The notes under the pieces are model-generated. The model saw only the letters and a program-made list of their open reading frames with translations. It was not told the origin of the DNA and did no database searches. The position numbers and the translations under genes were made by a program. Shown in pieces: positions 37,774 to 47,600 of a stretch of 64,000 bases of DNA; within the stretch, counting starts at the first letter, position 1, and the number at the start of each line of letters is the position of its first letter. Origin of the DNA: Astrobacterium formosum (GTDB taxonomy: Bacteria > Pseudomonadota > Alphaproteobacteria > Rhizobiales > Xanthobacteraceae); contig JAVDCA010000028.1 of the NCBI GenBank assembly GCA_030848545.1, positions 24,262-88,261 of the forward strand. Reading direction: 5' to 3'.

Positions 37774-39426
37774 CTACGCGGCAGCGTCAGCAGATGCGCT
37801 CGTCATCAAGGTACGGATATCGCGGTCGGCCTTCTGCAGCAGCGCAAAGGCCTTGAACTTGGCGTCGTGGAATGCCGCGACGGCGCCGCGTTGCGGCCGG
37901 ATCGTCGCGCGGATCCGGCACATGGCTTGCGACGCCGTCCCGATCGAGTCGTACGCACCGGCCGCGACGGCACCCACGATGGCGCCACCCAGAAGCACGG
38001 GCTCGCGCGTTTCCGGAAACGCCACATCGAGCCCGGCGGCGTCGGCGAGAATGCGGCATAGAAGCGGGCTCTGCGCCGCGCCGCCGCTGACCACCACGGT
38101 GTCGAGGGCGACACCCTTGGCGCGCTGGGCTTCGACGATCTGGCGCGTCCCATAGGAGAGGCCGCACAGGCCCGCCACGTGCAGGCGCACCAGACTCGCG
38201 AGATTCGTCTCCAGCTTCAGCCCGTCGATGACGCCGGTGGCGCTCGGATCGGCATGGGGGGCGCGGTTTCCAAGGAATTCCGGCACCACGTGCAGGTCGC
38301 GGGCGAGGAACGCCGCCTTCTCCAGCGACCCCGCCATATCGACCGCCTGCTGCTCCAGATAGCCGAGCAGCGACTGCCCCTTGGCCTTGGCGGCAGTCTC
38401 CGCTTCGGCAGCGGCGGGATGGAGCGTGACGAGATGATCGAGCGCCGCCCCGTAGGCGGACTGGCCGCCTTCGAGCAGCCAATAGCGTGGCACCATGGCG
38501 CTGTCATAGGGCCCCCATACGCCGTCCACGAAGGCGGCCTGACGGGTCAGCGTCATGGCGCAGGCCGACGTCCCCATGATCAGTGCGATCTGGGTGGTCG
38601 GGTCGAGCCGTTCGTCGTTCTGCCCGCGACCGCCAAGTGTCCCGACGCCGCCGGAGTGCGCATCGATCAGGGAGGCACCGACGGGCGTTCCGGCCTTCAG
38701 CCCGAGGTCGGCGGCCGCGGTTACCGTCAAGCCGTTGGCGAGCGGCGTCGCGATGTCGACCACCCGCGAACCGATGCGGGCGAAATCGTTGTCCACCAGA
38801 TCGCCGAGCCCGACAGTGCGGAAATAGTCCGGGTCCCAGCGCTGCTCATGGGCCAGATAGGTCCATTTGCAAGTCACCGTGCACACCGAGCGTTCATGGG
38901 CTCCGGTCGCACGCCACGACAGGAAGTCGGCGAGATCGAAGAAATGCGCCGCCGCCTTGTAGGTCTCCGGCTTGTTCTCCTTGAGCCAGAGGATCTTCGG
39001 CGTTTCCATTTCGGGCGACATGACGCCGCCCACATAGCGCAACACCGGATGGCCGGTCCCGTTGATGCGGCGGGTCTGTGCGAGCGAGCGATGATCCATC
39101 CACACGATGATGTTGCGATCGGGGTCGCCGGAAGGCCCGACCGGCAGGGGCCGGCCGGCCGCGTCCAGCACCACCAGGGAGCAGGTGGCATCGAACCCCA
39201 GCCCCTTGACGGTGTCGGCGTCGATACCGGCCGATTGAACCGCCTCGCGCACCGATTGGACGACAGCCTGCCAGATGTCGTTGGAGGACTGCTCGACGAT
39301 GCCGCCGTCCTCGTGCCAGATGCGGATCGGCCGCTTGGCCGATGCGATGAGCACGCCGCGGGCATCGAAGACGCCGGCACGGGCAGAACCGGTGCCGACA
39401 TCCACGCCGATGAAATGATCACCCAT
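37774..39426 (-). CDS. FGGY-family carbohydrate kinase (ribulokinase-like)
   Basis: This 550-residue kinase phosphorylates a ketose or polyol with ATP. The N-terminal phosphate loop GVDVGTGSARAG, GFDATCS and IIVWMDHR are of the FGGY/ribulokinase branch, and the second domain has GGAAQSPLLCRI. The isomerase-like neighbour upstream suggests an aldose is isomerised and then phosphorylated; the sugar is unknown. It ends the sugar/TRAP cluster. Confidence 0.88.
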   Translation of the reverse strand: MGDHFIGVDVGTGSARAGVFDARGVLIASAKRPIRIWHEDGGIVEQSSNDIWQAVVQSVREAVQSAGIDADTVKGLGFDATCSLVVLDAAGRPLPVGPSGDPDRNIIVWMDHRSLAQTRRINGTGHPVLRYVGGVMSPEMETPKILWLKENKPETYKAAAHFFDLADFLSWRATGAHERSVCTVTCKWTYLAHEQRWDPDYFRTVGLGDLVDNDFARIGSRVVDIATPLANGLTVTAAADLGLKAGTPVGASLIDAHSGGVGTLGGRGQNDERLDPTTQIALIMGTSACAMTLTRQAAFVDGVWGPYDSAMVPRYWLLEGGQSAYGAALDHLVTLHPAAAEAETAAKAKGQSLLGYLEQQAVDMAGSLEKAAFLARDLHVVPEFLGNRAPHADPSATGVIDGLKLETNLASLVRLHVAGLCGLSYGTRQIVEAQRAKGVALDTVVVSGGAAQSPLLCRILADAAGLDVAFPETREPVLLGGAIVGAVAAGAYDSIGTASQAMCRIRATIRPQRGAVAAFHDAKFKAFALLQKADRDIRTLMTSASADAAA

Positions 39427-39458
39427 GTCTGGTCACTCCGCTCTGGTCACTTCGTGGC

Positions 39459-41081
39459 TCAGGCGGTCAACGGCCGCCCATCGGCGGCCGAGCCGCACAA
39501 TGAAACCTCTATGCCCAGTTCGGCGGCGAGCGCCGCCTTGGCCCGCATGGCACGGTCGGCTGCGTCCGCGTCGGTCGCGTAGACCACCTGGATGTGGTTG
39601 GCCTTGTGGCGCGCCATCATCTGGTCGCGGGAGACGCCGTAGAGAACGCCGTGCATCATCGGCCATTCGTAGTTGGTCAATTTCCAGCGCCGTTCGGTCT
39701 CGGCCTCGGGCAGCGCGATCGCCTTGCCGCGGCCGATATCCATCTTGAGCCGGCCGCCCTCGACGAAGACGCGCGACCACACGATCTCGCCCGGCCTGGA
39801 GACGCCGCGCAGCGTACCGCCGCCCTTGCGGAAGAACATCGGCGGCTGGCGCATGGACGAGGAGCCCGCATAGCCGCCCGTATGATGGGCCGCCGGCACG
39901 GCGCCGGAAATCTCGAACACCCACACGTAGTCCTTGGTGGTCCCGGAGCGGTCTTCGTCGCCCCAGCGTATGTCGTGCAGCGTCGTCTCCACCGGCTGCC
40001 CGAGGGCGCGGTGGACCCGGTTGGTCAGGAGTGCGTCGAGGCCGGCGCATTCGTCGACCTCGTTGAAATGCACGATCGCGCGGCCGTCGCGAATGACCGT
40101 GCCGGCGGCATCACGCACCGGCGGCCGGTCGTCGTTGTTGAGGAGCCCCTCGACCAGGTCGGAGGCCGGCAAAAGGTCCTTCAAGCCCTGCTGATACTGG
40201 ATGCCGATCGCCTCGCAGCCGAACTCGTCGGCGAGCCGCACGGCGGCGACGTACATGCGGCACTGGTCGAGGACCTGGTCCGCCGTCAGTTCCTTGGCGC
40301 CATCGGTACCGAACTTGAACTGAAGGCCCTTCGCGACCAGCCAGTCGAACGCCGCCTTGGCTTCCTGGTCCGGCACCTGGGTGGTCGCGTAATAGAGCGT
40401 CGACTGCGACAGGCGCTCCTTGAAGATGCCCAGCGGGAACAGGAGTTCATCGGGGATGATGGCATTGTACATGCCCATGCAGCCCTCGTCGAAGATGCCC
40501 ATGATGGTGCGGCGCGCCCGCAGGTCGGCGGCGATGGGCGCCGCGACCTCGCGTGCCTCCGCATCGAGGCCGCGGAACGGCCGCACATGGCTCGTCTCGT
40601 GCACGATGGTGCCGGTCGCGAGCCATTCCGCGAGCTTTTCCGTGAACCAGGCGTCCTCGAAAGTCTCGCTCCACAGCGACGAATAGGCGACGCCGGCTTT
40701 GGTCAAGGAGCCGTTGAGATTGAGGAGGCCGACGAGCCCCGGCCAGGTACCAGACCAGTTGGCGACCGTCAGGATCGGGCCCTTATGGGCGATGAGACCG
40801 GGCAGGACGTGCTGCGAATACTGCCAGACCGCCTCGGCGACGATCAACGGAGCGTCGCGATCGATGCCGGCAAACACCTCGAGGCCTTCCTTCTGGCTGG
40901 CGATGAAGCCGTGCTTCAGCGAAGGCTTGTAGGGATGAGCGCGCACGACCTTGCCGCCGAGGCGGGTGACCGCCGCCGTGAGCTTCGCCTCCATGTCGGC
41001 CTGAGCCGGCCAGCAGGTTTCGTTGGCGCTGGGGCGAAGATCGCCGCTGGCGACCATCTGGATTTTCGATGTCATGGCCAT
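39459..41081 (-). CDS. L-fucose/L-arabinose-isomerase-family protein
   Basis: This 540-residue protein has the architecture of the L-fucose isomerase N- and C-terminal domains, with conserved segments such as [18 protein letters not shown] and GWDWH-like C-terminal equivalents ([16 protein letters not shown]). It should interconvert an aldose and a ketose. The start at 41081 has AGG eight bases ahead; ATG 41075 is possible. It is followed by the kinase and preceded by a TRAP transporter. Confidence 0.8.
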   Translation of the reverse strand: MAMTSKIQMVASGDLRPSANETCWPAQADMEAKLTAAVTRLGGKVVRAHPYKPSLKHGFIASQKEGLEVFAGIDRDAPLIVAEAVWQYSQHVLPGLIAHKGPILTVANWSGTWPGLVGLLNLNGSLTKAGVAYSSLWSETFEDAWFTEKLAEWLATGTIVHETSHVRPFRGLDAEAREVAAPIAADLRARRTIMGIFDEGCMGMYNAIIPDELLFPLGIFKERLSQSTLYYATTQVPDQEAKAAFDWLVAKGLQFKFGTDGAKELTADQVLDQCRMYVAAVRLADEFGCEAIGIQYQQGLKDLLPASDLVEGLLNNDDRPPVRDAAGTVIRDGRAIVHFNEVDECAGLDALLTNRVHRALGQPVETTLHDIRWGDEDRSGTTKDYVWVFEISGAVPAAHHTGGYAGSSSMRQPPMFFRKGGGTLRGVSRPGEIVWSRVFVEGGRLKMDIGRGKAIALPEAETERRWKLTNYEWPMMHGVLYGVSRDQMMARHKANHIQVVYATDADAADRAMRAKAALAAELGIEVSLCGSAADGRPLTA

Positions 41082-41128
41082 TTTGCCTGTCCTTCGATCC
41101 TTCGCGGGCTGGTTGCGAGCCCGCGGCA

Positions 41129-42415
41129 TCAGTTGCCGAGAACCCACCGCGGCAGCGCGGTGGTGAGTGGTGGATAAAATGAGATCGCCATCAACACGGC
41201 GACCAATGGAACGAGCCACGGCACGATGGCACGGCTCATCTGCTCGAACGGGATGCGGGCGATGCGAGCGGTGACGAACAACACCACACCGACAGGAGGC
41301 GTAACGGTGCCGATCATCAGGTTGAGGACGAAGATGACGCCGAACTGGACCGGGTCGATGCCCAGCGCGATGGCCGGCGGCACCAGGATCGGAACCAGGA
41401 TAAGCATCGCGGCGATCGCCTCCATGAACAGACCGACGATCAGGAGGACGACATTGACGATCAGGATCAGGAGCAGCGGATTGCCGAGATCGTGGGTGAG
41501 GATGCCGCCGACGACTTGCGGGATGCGGCTGACCGACAGGCACCAGCCGAGCAGCGCCGCGGTCATGACCAGGGCCATCACGACGCCGGTCGTCTCCAAT
41601 GTGTCGAGTACCAGCTTCGGCAGATCTCGCAGGGAGAAGTCGCGGTAGACGAAAATGCCGATGAAGATCGCGTAGAAGGTGGCGACCGCCGACGCCTCAG
41701 TCGGGGTGAACAGCCCGCTGATCATGCCGCCGAACAAGATCACCGGCGCCATGAGGGCGAAGAAGGCCTGCCGGAAGGCGCGCCACAATTCCCACAATCC
41801 CGCCCAACGGTGGCGCGGCATGTTGCGGCGGCGCGCCATCACCACCACCATGGCCATCAGGGCGACACCCATCAGCAGACCGGGAACGACGCCACCGAGA
41901 AAGAGCCCACCGATCGATGTATCGGCCGAGACGCCGTAGATGATCATCGGCAGGCTGGGCGGGATGATCGGGCCGATGGTGGCCGACGCCGCCGTGATCG
42001 ACGCCGCCGTGTCGACGTCGTAGCCGGCATCGCGCATCGCCTTGATTTCGAGCGTGCCGATGCCGCCGGCGTCCGCCACCGCCGAACCGGACATGCCGGC
42101 GAAGATGATACTCGCCAGGATGTTGGCATGGCACAGGCCGCCGCGCATCCAGCCGACCAGCGCGGTCGCAAATCGGAATATCCGATCGGTGATGCCGGCC
42201 GAGTTCATGACGTTGCCCATCAGGATGAACAGCGGCGCCGCGATCATCGGAAACGAGTTGGCCGCCATGGCGATCCGCTGCGGAACGACGACCGGCGGAA
42301 CACCCCCGAACATCACGAAGGCGAAGGCGGCAAGTCCCATGGCGGTGAAGATCGGCACCCCCAGGAACAGCGAGAAGAACCAGATGGGCAGGATATACAG
42401 CATCAACTCGGTCAT
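41129..42415 (-). CDS. TRAP transporter large permease (DctM type)
   Basis: This 428-residue membrane protein of the ion-driven TRAP importers has about 12 helices. [21 protein letters not shown] and [19 protein letters not shown] motifs are present. It overlaps the small permease by four bases. Confidence 0.93.
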   Translation of the reverse strand: MTELMLYILPIWFFSLFLGVPIFTAMGLAAFAFVMFGGVPPVVVPQRIAMAANSFPMIAAPLFILMGNVMNSAGITDRIFRFATALVGWMRGGLCHANILASIIFAGMSGSAVADAGGIGTLEIKAMRDAGYDVDTAASITAASATIGPIIPPSLPMIIYGVSADTSIGGLFLGGVVPGLLMGVALMAMVVVMARRRNMPRHRWAGLWELWRAFRQAFFALMAPVILFGGMISGLFTPTEASAVATFYAIFIGIFVYRDFSLRDLPKLVLDTLETTGVVMALVMTAALLGWCLSVSRIPQVVGGILTHDLGNPLLLILIVNVVLLIVGLFMEAIAAMLILVPILVPPAIALGIDPVQFGVIFVLNLMIGTVTPPVGVVLFVTARIARIPFEQMSRAIVPWLVPLVAVLMAISFYPPLTTALPRWVLGN

Positions 42416-42906
42416 CGGCCGGCCTCTGCGTCCAAGAACTGGCAGAAGTCGTCGAGGGCGTGACGCGCGGTTTCCAACGCCACCAGAACGCCCGCCACGG
42501 GCGCCGCCGCATAGACCACCGCGAAGGTGAAGAACAGCGTGATGGTCTCGATGTCGAGATTGCGCGCCGTCATCTTCATTCCCTGCACGACCAGCACGGT
42601 CGCGAACACCAGGACGGCGACGTGGGACACCATCGCGAGGCCAAAGCGGGCACCCGGGGGCAACATATCGACGAGGACCTGAATGCGGATGTGGCTGCCG
42701 CGCCGCGTCGCGATCGACCAGGCGAGCAGCGCCACCCAGACGAACAGATAGCGGGTCAACTCGTCGCCCCAGATCAGCGGGTCGCCGGCGGCGCGCATGG
42801 CCACGGAGGCGAGGACGAGAACGAACATGGACAGGAACAGGGCGACCGCGAGGGCGTCCACGACGGTCTGCAGACGTTGAAGCGCCCAGGTGAATCGGCT
42901 TCGCAT
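42412..42906 (-). CDS. TRAP transporter small permease (DctQ type)
   Basis: This 164-residue protein has four helices, with the family motif LIWGDELTRYLFVWVALLAWSIATRRGSH in the middle. It bridges the large permease and the binding protein in the membrane. Confidence 0.92.
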   Translation of the reverse strand: MRSRFTWALQRLQTVVDALAVALFLSMFVLVLASVAMRAAGDPLIWGDELTRYLFVWVALLAWSIATRRGSHIRIQVLVDMLPPGARFGLAMVSHVAVLVFATVLVVQGMKMTARNLDIETITLFFTFAVVYAAAPVAGVLVALETARHALDDFCQFLDAEAGR

Positions 42907-42964
42907 GCGGCCCTCCCGGCGGGCAGAAGGGCGGCGCCCGACGAACGCCGCCCCCCGATATGCA

Positions 42965-43948
42965 TCACTGGACGGCGCGGATCTTGTCGAACACGCCGGC
43001 GCCCCAGCGGGCCTCGAACTGCTTGGGCAACTTGTCGAGGACGGGCTTGCTGAAGCTCGCCACGTCGGGCTGGATGATGGTGACGCCGGCCTTCTTGAAG
43101 GTGTCGAGCAGTTCCTTCTCCTGCTGCAGGATCTGCTCGTTATGCCAGGCGATGCCGACGCTCACGGCGGCCTGAATGACGTCGCGGTCGGCCGGCTTGA
43201 GCCCCTTCCAGAAGGCGTCGTTCACCACTACGACGCGCGGCGTGATGATGTGCGCGGTCAGGATGATGAACTTCTGCACCTCGTCGAACTTGCCGGCGCG
43301 GATGGTCGGCAGCGGATTCTCCTGGCCGTCGACCACGCCTTGCTTGAGGGCGAGATAGAGCTCGCCGAAATTGATCGGCGTCGGCTTGGCGCCCCAGGCC
43401 TCGACCATGGCGCGGAAGACGTCGTTTTCAGGCACGCGCACCTTCATCCCGGCCATGTCGGCGACCGATTTGACTTCCTTGCCGGTCGTCGTCAGGTGGC
43501 GCGTGCCATAGTAGGTCCAGCCGAGGATGCGCATGCCGCGCTTGGCGACCAGCTGGTCGTTGAAACCGGCGCCGACGGGCCCCGACAGCACTTTGGTCAG
43601 ATGGGCGGCGTCACGCCACACATAGGGGGATTCCACCACCGAGATCGAAGGCACCCATTGGCCGAAATTGGCGGCCCCCTCGGTGACCACGTGCTGGACG
43701 CCGGTCGATACCGCCTCGATCATGTCGCGGGAGCCGCCGAGCTGACCGTCGGCGAATCCCTGGATGGCGATGCGGCCGTTGGTCTTGGCGCTCACATCCG
43801 CCGCGATGCGCTCGATCATCTTCGCGGCCGGATGCGAAGCCGAAACGACGTCTCCCCATCGGATCGTCACCTCGGCGGCTTGCGCCGGTACGAGGGACAA
43901 GGTCATGAGCAATCCGCCTATGGCGGTCTTCCAGAGCCTCGCAGCCAT
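42965..43948 (-). CDS. TRAP transporter substrate-binding protein (DctP type)
   Basis: This 327-residue periplasmic protein has a signal peptide ending near residue 24 (LVPAQA). The conserved arginine region MKVRVPENDVFRAM and VVDGQENPLPTIR are typical of sugar-acid and other carboxylate-binding members. The substrate cannot be read. It lies 62 bases downstream of the GntR gene. Confidence 0.93.
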   Translation of the reverse strand: MAARLWKTAIGGLLMTLSLVPAQAAEVTIRWGDVVSASHPAAKMIERIAADVSAKTNGRIAIQGFADGQLGGSRDMIEAVSTGVQHVVTEGAANFGQWVPSISVVESPYVWRDAAHLTKVLSGPVGAGFNDQLVAKRGMRILGWTYYGTRHLTTTGKEVKSVADMAGMKVRVPENDVFRAMVEAWGAKPTPINFGELYLALKQGVVDGQENPLPTIRAGKFDEVQKFIILTAHIITPRVVVVNDAFWKGLKPADRDVIQAAVSVGIAWHNEQILQQEKELLDTFKKAGVTIIQPDVASFSKPVLDKLPKQFEARWGAGVFDKIRAVQ

Positions 43949-44010
43949 CGTTCTCCTCCATGTCGTGAACGCGGTTCGAACTGTTGAGCGGCCGGCGCGA
44001 TCGCCCCTTC

Positions 44011-44655
44011 CTAGAGGCCGAGGGCGCGATTGCGGGCCGAGATGACGTGTTCGCCGAGCAGGCGTTCCGAGAGATCCGGATCACGCGCCTCGAGGGCGGC
44101 GATGATGCCGAGATGGTCGCGCATGACGGGTTCGACGATGTTGCCGAACAGCCGCGTCCCGGCCTGGTTGATCAGCCTGATCTTGATGGAATTGACCCGG
44201 TAGGTACTGGATATGATCTTGTTGCCGAGTGCATCGATGATGGTGTCGTGCAGGTTCCAGTCGGTGATCTGCGCCTCGGCGACGAGATCATCGTCGATCC
44301 GGCCCGCGCAGGCTGCATCCAGGACCGCTTCGTGCTGCCGGCGCAATTCGGCCAGTTCGTCATCGGCGGCGGTACGCACATATTCGCGCACGGCTTCCTT
44401 CTCGAGGAAGTAGCGGAACTGGAACGCATTGCGGATCAGATCGAGATCCACATGGGCGATCTGCAGGCCGCGCTGCGGCACCGTGATGATGAGCCCGTCC
44501 ACCTCCAGCCGCGGAATGAGTTCGCGAATGGCGCCGAGCGGCATGCCGGTGACTTCCACCAACTGACGCTGGGTGACGAACTGGCCCGGCATGATCTCGC
44601 GGGCCAGCAGGCTTTCGGTGAACCGCTCATAGGCTTGCGTGCGCAGTTTGGCCAT
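44011..44655 (-). CDS. GntR-family regulator (FCD type)
   Basis: This 214-residue regulator has an N-terminal winged helix (FVTQRQLVEVTGMPLGAIRELIPRLEVDGLI) and a FadR-type C-terminal effector domain. It lies between the lyase and TRAP genes on the same strand and probably controls them. A TTG start at 44688 would add 11 residues; the ATG at 44655 is preferred. Confidence 0.88.
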   Translation of the reverse strand: MAKLRTQAYERFTESLLAREIMPGQFVTQRQLVEVTGMPLGAIRELIPRLEVDGLIITVPQRGLQIAHVDLDLIRNAFQFRYFLEKEAVREYVRTAADDELAELRRQHEAVLDAACAGRIDDDLVAEAQITDWNLHDTIIDALGNKIISSTYRVNSIKIRLINQAGTRLFGNIVEPVMRDHLGIIAALEARDPDLSERLLGEHVISARNRALGL

Positions 44656-44697
44656 CACGACCCGTTCTGTTCGCCTCTCCGCCGCCAATCGCGGCCG

Positions 44698-45630
44698 CTA
44701 TTTCATAAGCGCATTCCAGCGTTCAACCAATCCATTCGCCTGTGCGCGGGTGAGCTTTTCCAGGGGCGGAGCCGGCTCCGCCCAGGCCGCATCGCCGACC
44801 ACATGCGCCAGAACGGCGCGCACGGCCGGCACGACCGGAAGCGAAACCACCGCGTCGACGGCCGGCGCGAAGGCCGCGTCTTCCTCGCCGGTCCGCACCA
44901 TGCGGGCGATCCGCTCCGGCACGATGTTGGCGAGACCCGAGATGGTGCCCACGGCACCCTTGCGGATCATGGCCGCGAGATAGCCCTCGTGCCCGACCAT
45001 GACCGGTACCGAGCCCAGCGCCAAGAGGGCTTCCGTGGTGCCCTGGTCACCGGAGGAATCCTTGACCGCGGCGACGACCTTGCCGAACCGCCGTTGCAAC
45101 TCGCCGACCGCAGCCGGTCCGACGTTCACGCCGGTCACGGACGGGATATGATAGAGGATGATGTCGCGGGCGCGCGACCCGAGGCGTTCGATCACCTGCG
45201 TGTACCAGCGCACGACCCCGTTCGTGGCCGCGCCGTGATAGTAGAACGGCGGCGGCACCAGCACGCCGGCGCATCCCCATCCGAGCGCCTTGTCGATGAA
45301 GAGGACAGTGTCTTCGACCGACGTTGCCATGACGCCGGCGATGATGCGATCGGCCGGCACGCCCGACTTCATCAGCGCCTGGAGGGCAGCCTGTTTTTCG
45401 GCGACGCCGAACGACGCCCCCTCACCGGTGGTACCGAACGGCACCACGGCATCGAGGCCGCGCCCCAGCACATTCCCGGCGTGGGCGCACATCTTCGCCA
45501 CGTCGATCGCGCCTGAAGCGGTCAGCGGAGTGACCAGGGCGGCCGTGGCGGCCCGTCCGTTCCAACGATCGAGCAGGATTACGCCTCCCGTTGATTCACC
45601 TCGACATGTATCTATCAATATACCTAACAT
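44698..45630 (-). CDS. DHDPS/NAL-family lyase (KDG- or sugar-acid-aldolase-like)
   Basis: This class I aldolase of about 310 residues has the family set PFGTTGEG, the tyrosine Y160 (YHIPSVTG) and the Schiff-base lysine K190 (AAVKDSSGD). Members cleave or condense pyruvate adducts; with TRAP, isomerase and kinase neighbours a 2-keto-3-deoxy sugar acid is likely, but lysine synthesis cannot be excluded. The start is unclear: ATG 45630 overlaps a likely operator; GGAGG lies only before a CTG at 45576 (complement). Confidence 0.85.
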   Translation of the reverse strand: MLGILIDTCRGESTGGVILLDRWNGRAATAALVTPLTASGAIDVAKMCAHAGNVLGRGLDAVVPFGTTGEGASFGVAEKQAALQALMKSGVPADRIIAGVMATSVEDTVLFIDKALGWGCAGVLVPPPFYYHGAATNGVVRWYTQVIERLGSRARDIILYHIPSVTGVNVGPAAVGELQRRFGKVVAAVKDSSGDQGTTEALLALGSVPVMVGHEGYLAAMIRKGAVGTISGLANIVPERIARMVRTGEEDAAFAPAVDAVVSLPVVPAVRAVLAHVVGDAAWAEPAPPLEKLTRAQANGLVERWNALMK

Positions 45631-45633
45631 GTC
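45603..45633. promoter_or_regulatory. Inverted repeat in the divergent lyase/TRAP region
   Basis: GACATGT (45603-45609) and ACATGTC (45627-45633) form a perfect 7-base inverted repeat with 17 bases between, in an AT-rich stretch containing the inner GTAT/ATAC pair. It sits at the start of the lyase gene and 201 bases before the second TRAP operon, so it could be a GntR-type operator. Confidence 0.5.
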
Positions 45634-45834
45634 AGTGCGCAACAGTACTGATTCCGGGGGCCGAAAGACGGCGTTACCGTCGTCAAGTCCGGTTTCGCCC
45701 CCGACTCAGCCCGAAGCGTCGACTGCCATCGCTGCTGGCCTCAACACTCTTCTTCTCGGAAAGGCGACGCATCGAGCGCACCGACCCAAGAACCGGTTAG
45801 GCTTATCGAGCCGCCCTTTAACGGAGGATCGCGC

Positions 45835-46830
45835 ATGACACTGTCCCGTCGTACTGTTCTGCTCGCCGGCGCCGCCAGCACAGCCATCTGCCTGAGCGGC
45901 GTGGCGTCGGCCGCAGCTTTGAAAATCCGCATCTCGTCGCCCGCCGTCGACTCGGACTGGCACGCCAAGATGCTCTACGTCTTCAAGGAAGAGCTCGAAA
46001 AGAGCGCTCCCGGCGAGTTCGACGTCGAGGTCCATCTCAACGGCGTCCTGTTCAAGCAGGGCACCGAGCCGCCTGCCATGCAGCGCGGCAATCTCGACAT
46101 GGCGATGATTTCCGCCTTCGACATCGCCAAGCAGATCCCGTCCTGGTCGGTGTTCACGGCCGGCTATCTGATCCGCGACCCCGATCACCAGAACAAGGTT
46201 TTCGACGGCGCCATCGGCAAGGAGTACTACAAGCTGGTCGAAGACAAGATGGGCATCAAGATTCTCACCGTCGCCTATCTGGGCACGCGCCAGATCAATC
46301 TGCGCGGCAAGAAGAAGATCACGACACCCGCCGACCTCGCCGGCGTCAAGCTGCGCATGCCGGGCTCCGATGCGTGGCTGTTCCTCGGCCAGGCGCTCGG
46401 CGCCACGCCGACCCCGATGGCATTCACCGAGCTCTACACGGCGCTGCAGTCGGGCGCCATCGACGGCCAGGACAATCCGCTGCCGACCAACCGCGCCGCC
46501 AAGTTCTACGAAGTGACGAACCAGATCGTCCTCACCGATCATCTGGTCGACGCCATCTATCTGTCCATGTCCGGCCAGACTTGGAAGAAGCTCTCCGACG
46601 CCCAGAAGCAGAAGGTCATGGCCGCCGCCCTGAAAGCGCGCCAATACAACAACGAGAACCGCATCAAGGACGAGAAGGAACTGGTTGCCTTCTTCAAGAA
46701 GGAGGGACTCGACGTCTACGCTCCCGACGTCGCCGCCTTCCGCAAGCACGTGCAGGAAGCCTATCTCAAGAGCCCGTTCGCCAAGGATTGGGCGGCGGGC
46801 ATCGTCGACAAGGTCAACGCCGTCAAATAA
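45835..46830 (+). CDS. TRAP transporter substrate-binding protein, second system
   Basis: This 331-residue binding protein has a twin-arginine-like signal (SRRTVLLAGAAS) to about residue 26, unlike the ordinary Sec signal of the first TRAP protein. VKLRMPGSDAWLFLGQ and GAIDGQDNPLPTNRA are family motifs. GGAGG-like purines precede the ATG. It is paired with the two permease genes downstream across a repeat. Confidence 0.92.
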   Translation: MTLSRRTVLLAGAASTAICLSGVASAAALKIRISSPAVDSDWHAKMLYVFKEELEKSAPGEFDVEVHLNGVLFKQGTEPPAMQRGNLDMAMISAFDIAKQIPSWSVFTAGYLIRDPDHQNKVFDGAIGKEYYKLVEDKMGIKILTVAYLGTRQINLRGKKKITTPADLAGVKLRMPGSDAWLFLGQALGATPTPMAFTELYTALQSGAIDGQDNPLPTNRAAKFYEVTNQIVLTDHLVDAIYLSMSGQTWKKLSDAQKQKVMAAALKARQYNNENRIKDEKELVAFFKKEGLDVYAPDVAAFRKHVQEAYLKSPFAKDWAAGIVDKVNAVK

Positions 46831-46869
46831 TGCCGACGGCATCGGTTCGTGACCGACGCTTTTATTCGC

Positions 46870-47022
46870 CGTCATTGCGAGCCATCGGGTCAGGCCCATA
46901 GCGCGTCGAAGACGCGCGTAAACGCACTGAAGGGCCGGCCCGATGACAGGCTTAAGCGAAGCAATTCAGTTCTTTCTTCGTGACTCCTGGATTGCTTCGT
47001 CGCTTTGCTTCTCGCAATGACG
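46870..47022. repeat. Palindromic intergenic repeat, family A copy 3, with nested second element
   Basis: The outer arms CGTCATTGCGAG (46870-46881) and CTCGCAATGACG (47011-47022) match family A. Between them is a different palindrome: CATCGGG/CCCGATG arms around GCGCGTC-GAA-GACGCGC at about 46901-46917. The outer repeat thus looks interrupted by a second element. It lies between a TRAP binding-protein gene and its small permease. Confidence 0.8.
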
Positions 47023-47068
47023 AGCTTTTGGCTGACGACGTCTGCATCGAGCACTATGGGAGCTCGCC

Positions 47069-47590
47069 GTGGCAAAACTCTTCTCCTCGCTGCGGCGAGG
47101 TACCGAACTGGTCGGAGTGCTGTTGTTCTCCGCCATGTTCGTCATGTTCATCCTGCAGATCTTCACCCGCTACGTGCTCGGGCGTCCGTTCGGCTGGACG
47201 TCCGAGGCGTGCGTGATCTTCTACGTGTGGATCGTCTTCTGGACTTCCGCCTTCTTGGTGCATGAACGCGACCATGTGGCGTTCACGATCTTCTACGAAT
47301 CCGCCTCGCCGAAAGGCAAACGCGTGCTCGCAATCATCGGCGCCGCTGCCCTGCTGGTCGCCTTCGCGGCCGCCCTGCCCGGCACCTTCGATTGGGTCGC
47401 CTTCATGAAGATCGAGGCAACGCCGGTGATGCACATCCGCTTCGACATCATCTATTCGGTCTTCGTGCTGTTCGTCATCGCCGTCATCGGGAGGGCGGGC
47501 TACGACCTCTATCGCCTCGCCGGACCGCATTGGCGCGAGGAGGTCGAGGAGCAGCGGCAGCCCGACGCCTCCGAAGCACCGACGAAGTGA
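47069..47590 (+). CDS. TRAP transporter small permease, second system
   Basis: This 173-residue, four-helix DctQ-type protein starts at GTG (GGGAG seven bases ahead). FGWTSEACVIFYVWIVFWTSAFLVHERDHV is characteristic of the family. It is followed by the large permease across a 10-base gap. Confidence 0.92.
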   Translation: MAKLFSSLRRGTELVGVLLFSAMFVMFILQIFTRYVLGRPFGWTSEACVIFYVWIVFWTSAFLVHERDHVAFTIFYESASPKGKRVLAIIGAAALLVAFAAALPGTFDWVAFMKIEATPVMHIRFDIIYSVFVLFVIAVIGRAGYDLYRLAGPHWREEVEEQRQPDASEAPTK

Positions 47591-47600
47591 GGACGAGGCC

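Noticed and set aside
44698..45630. dapA for lysine synthesis
   Set aside because: Location among TRAP, isomerase and kinase genes indicates catabolism; no other lysine genes nearby.
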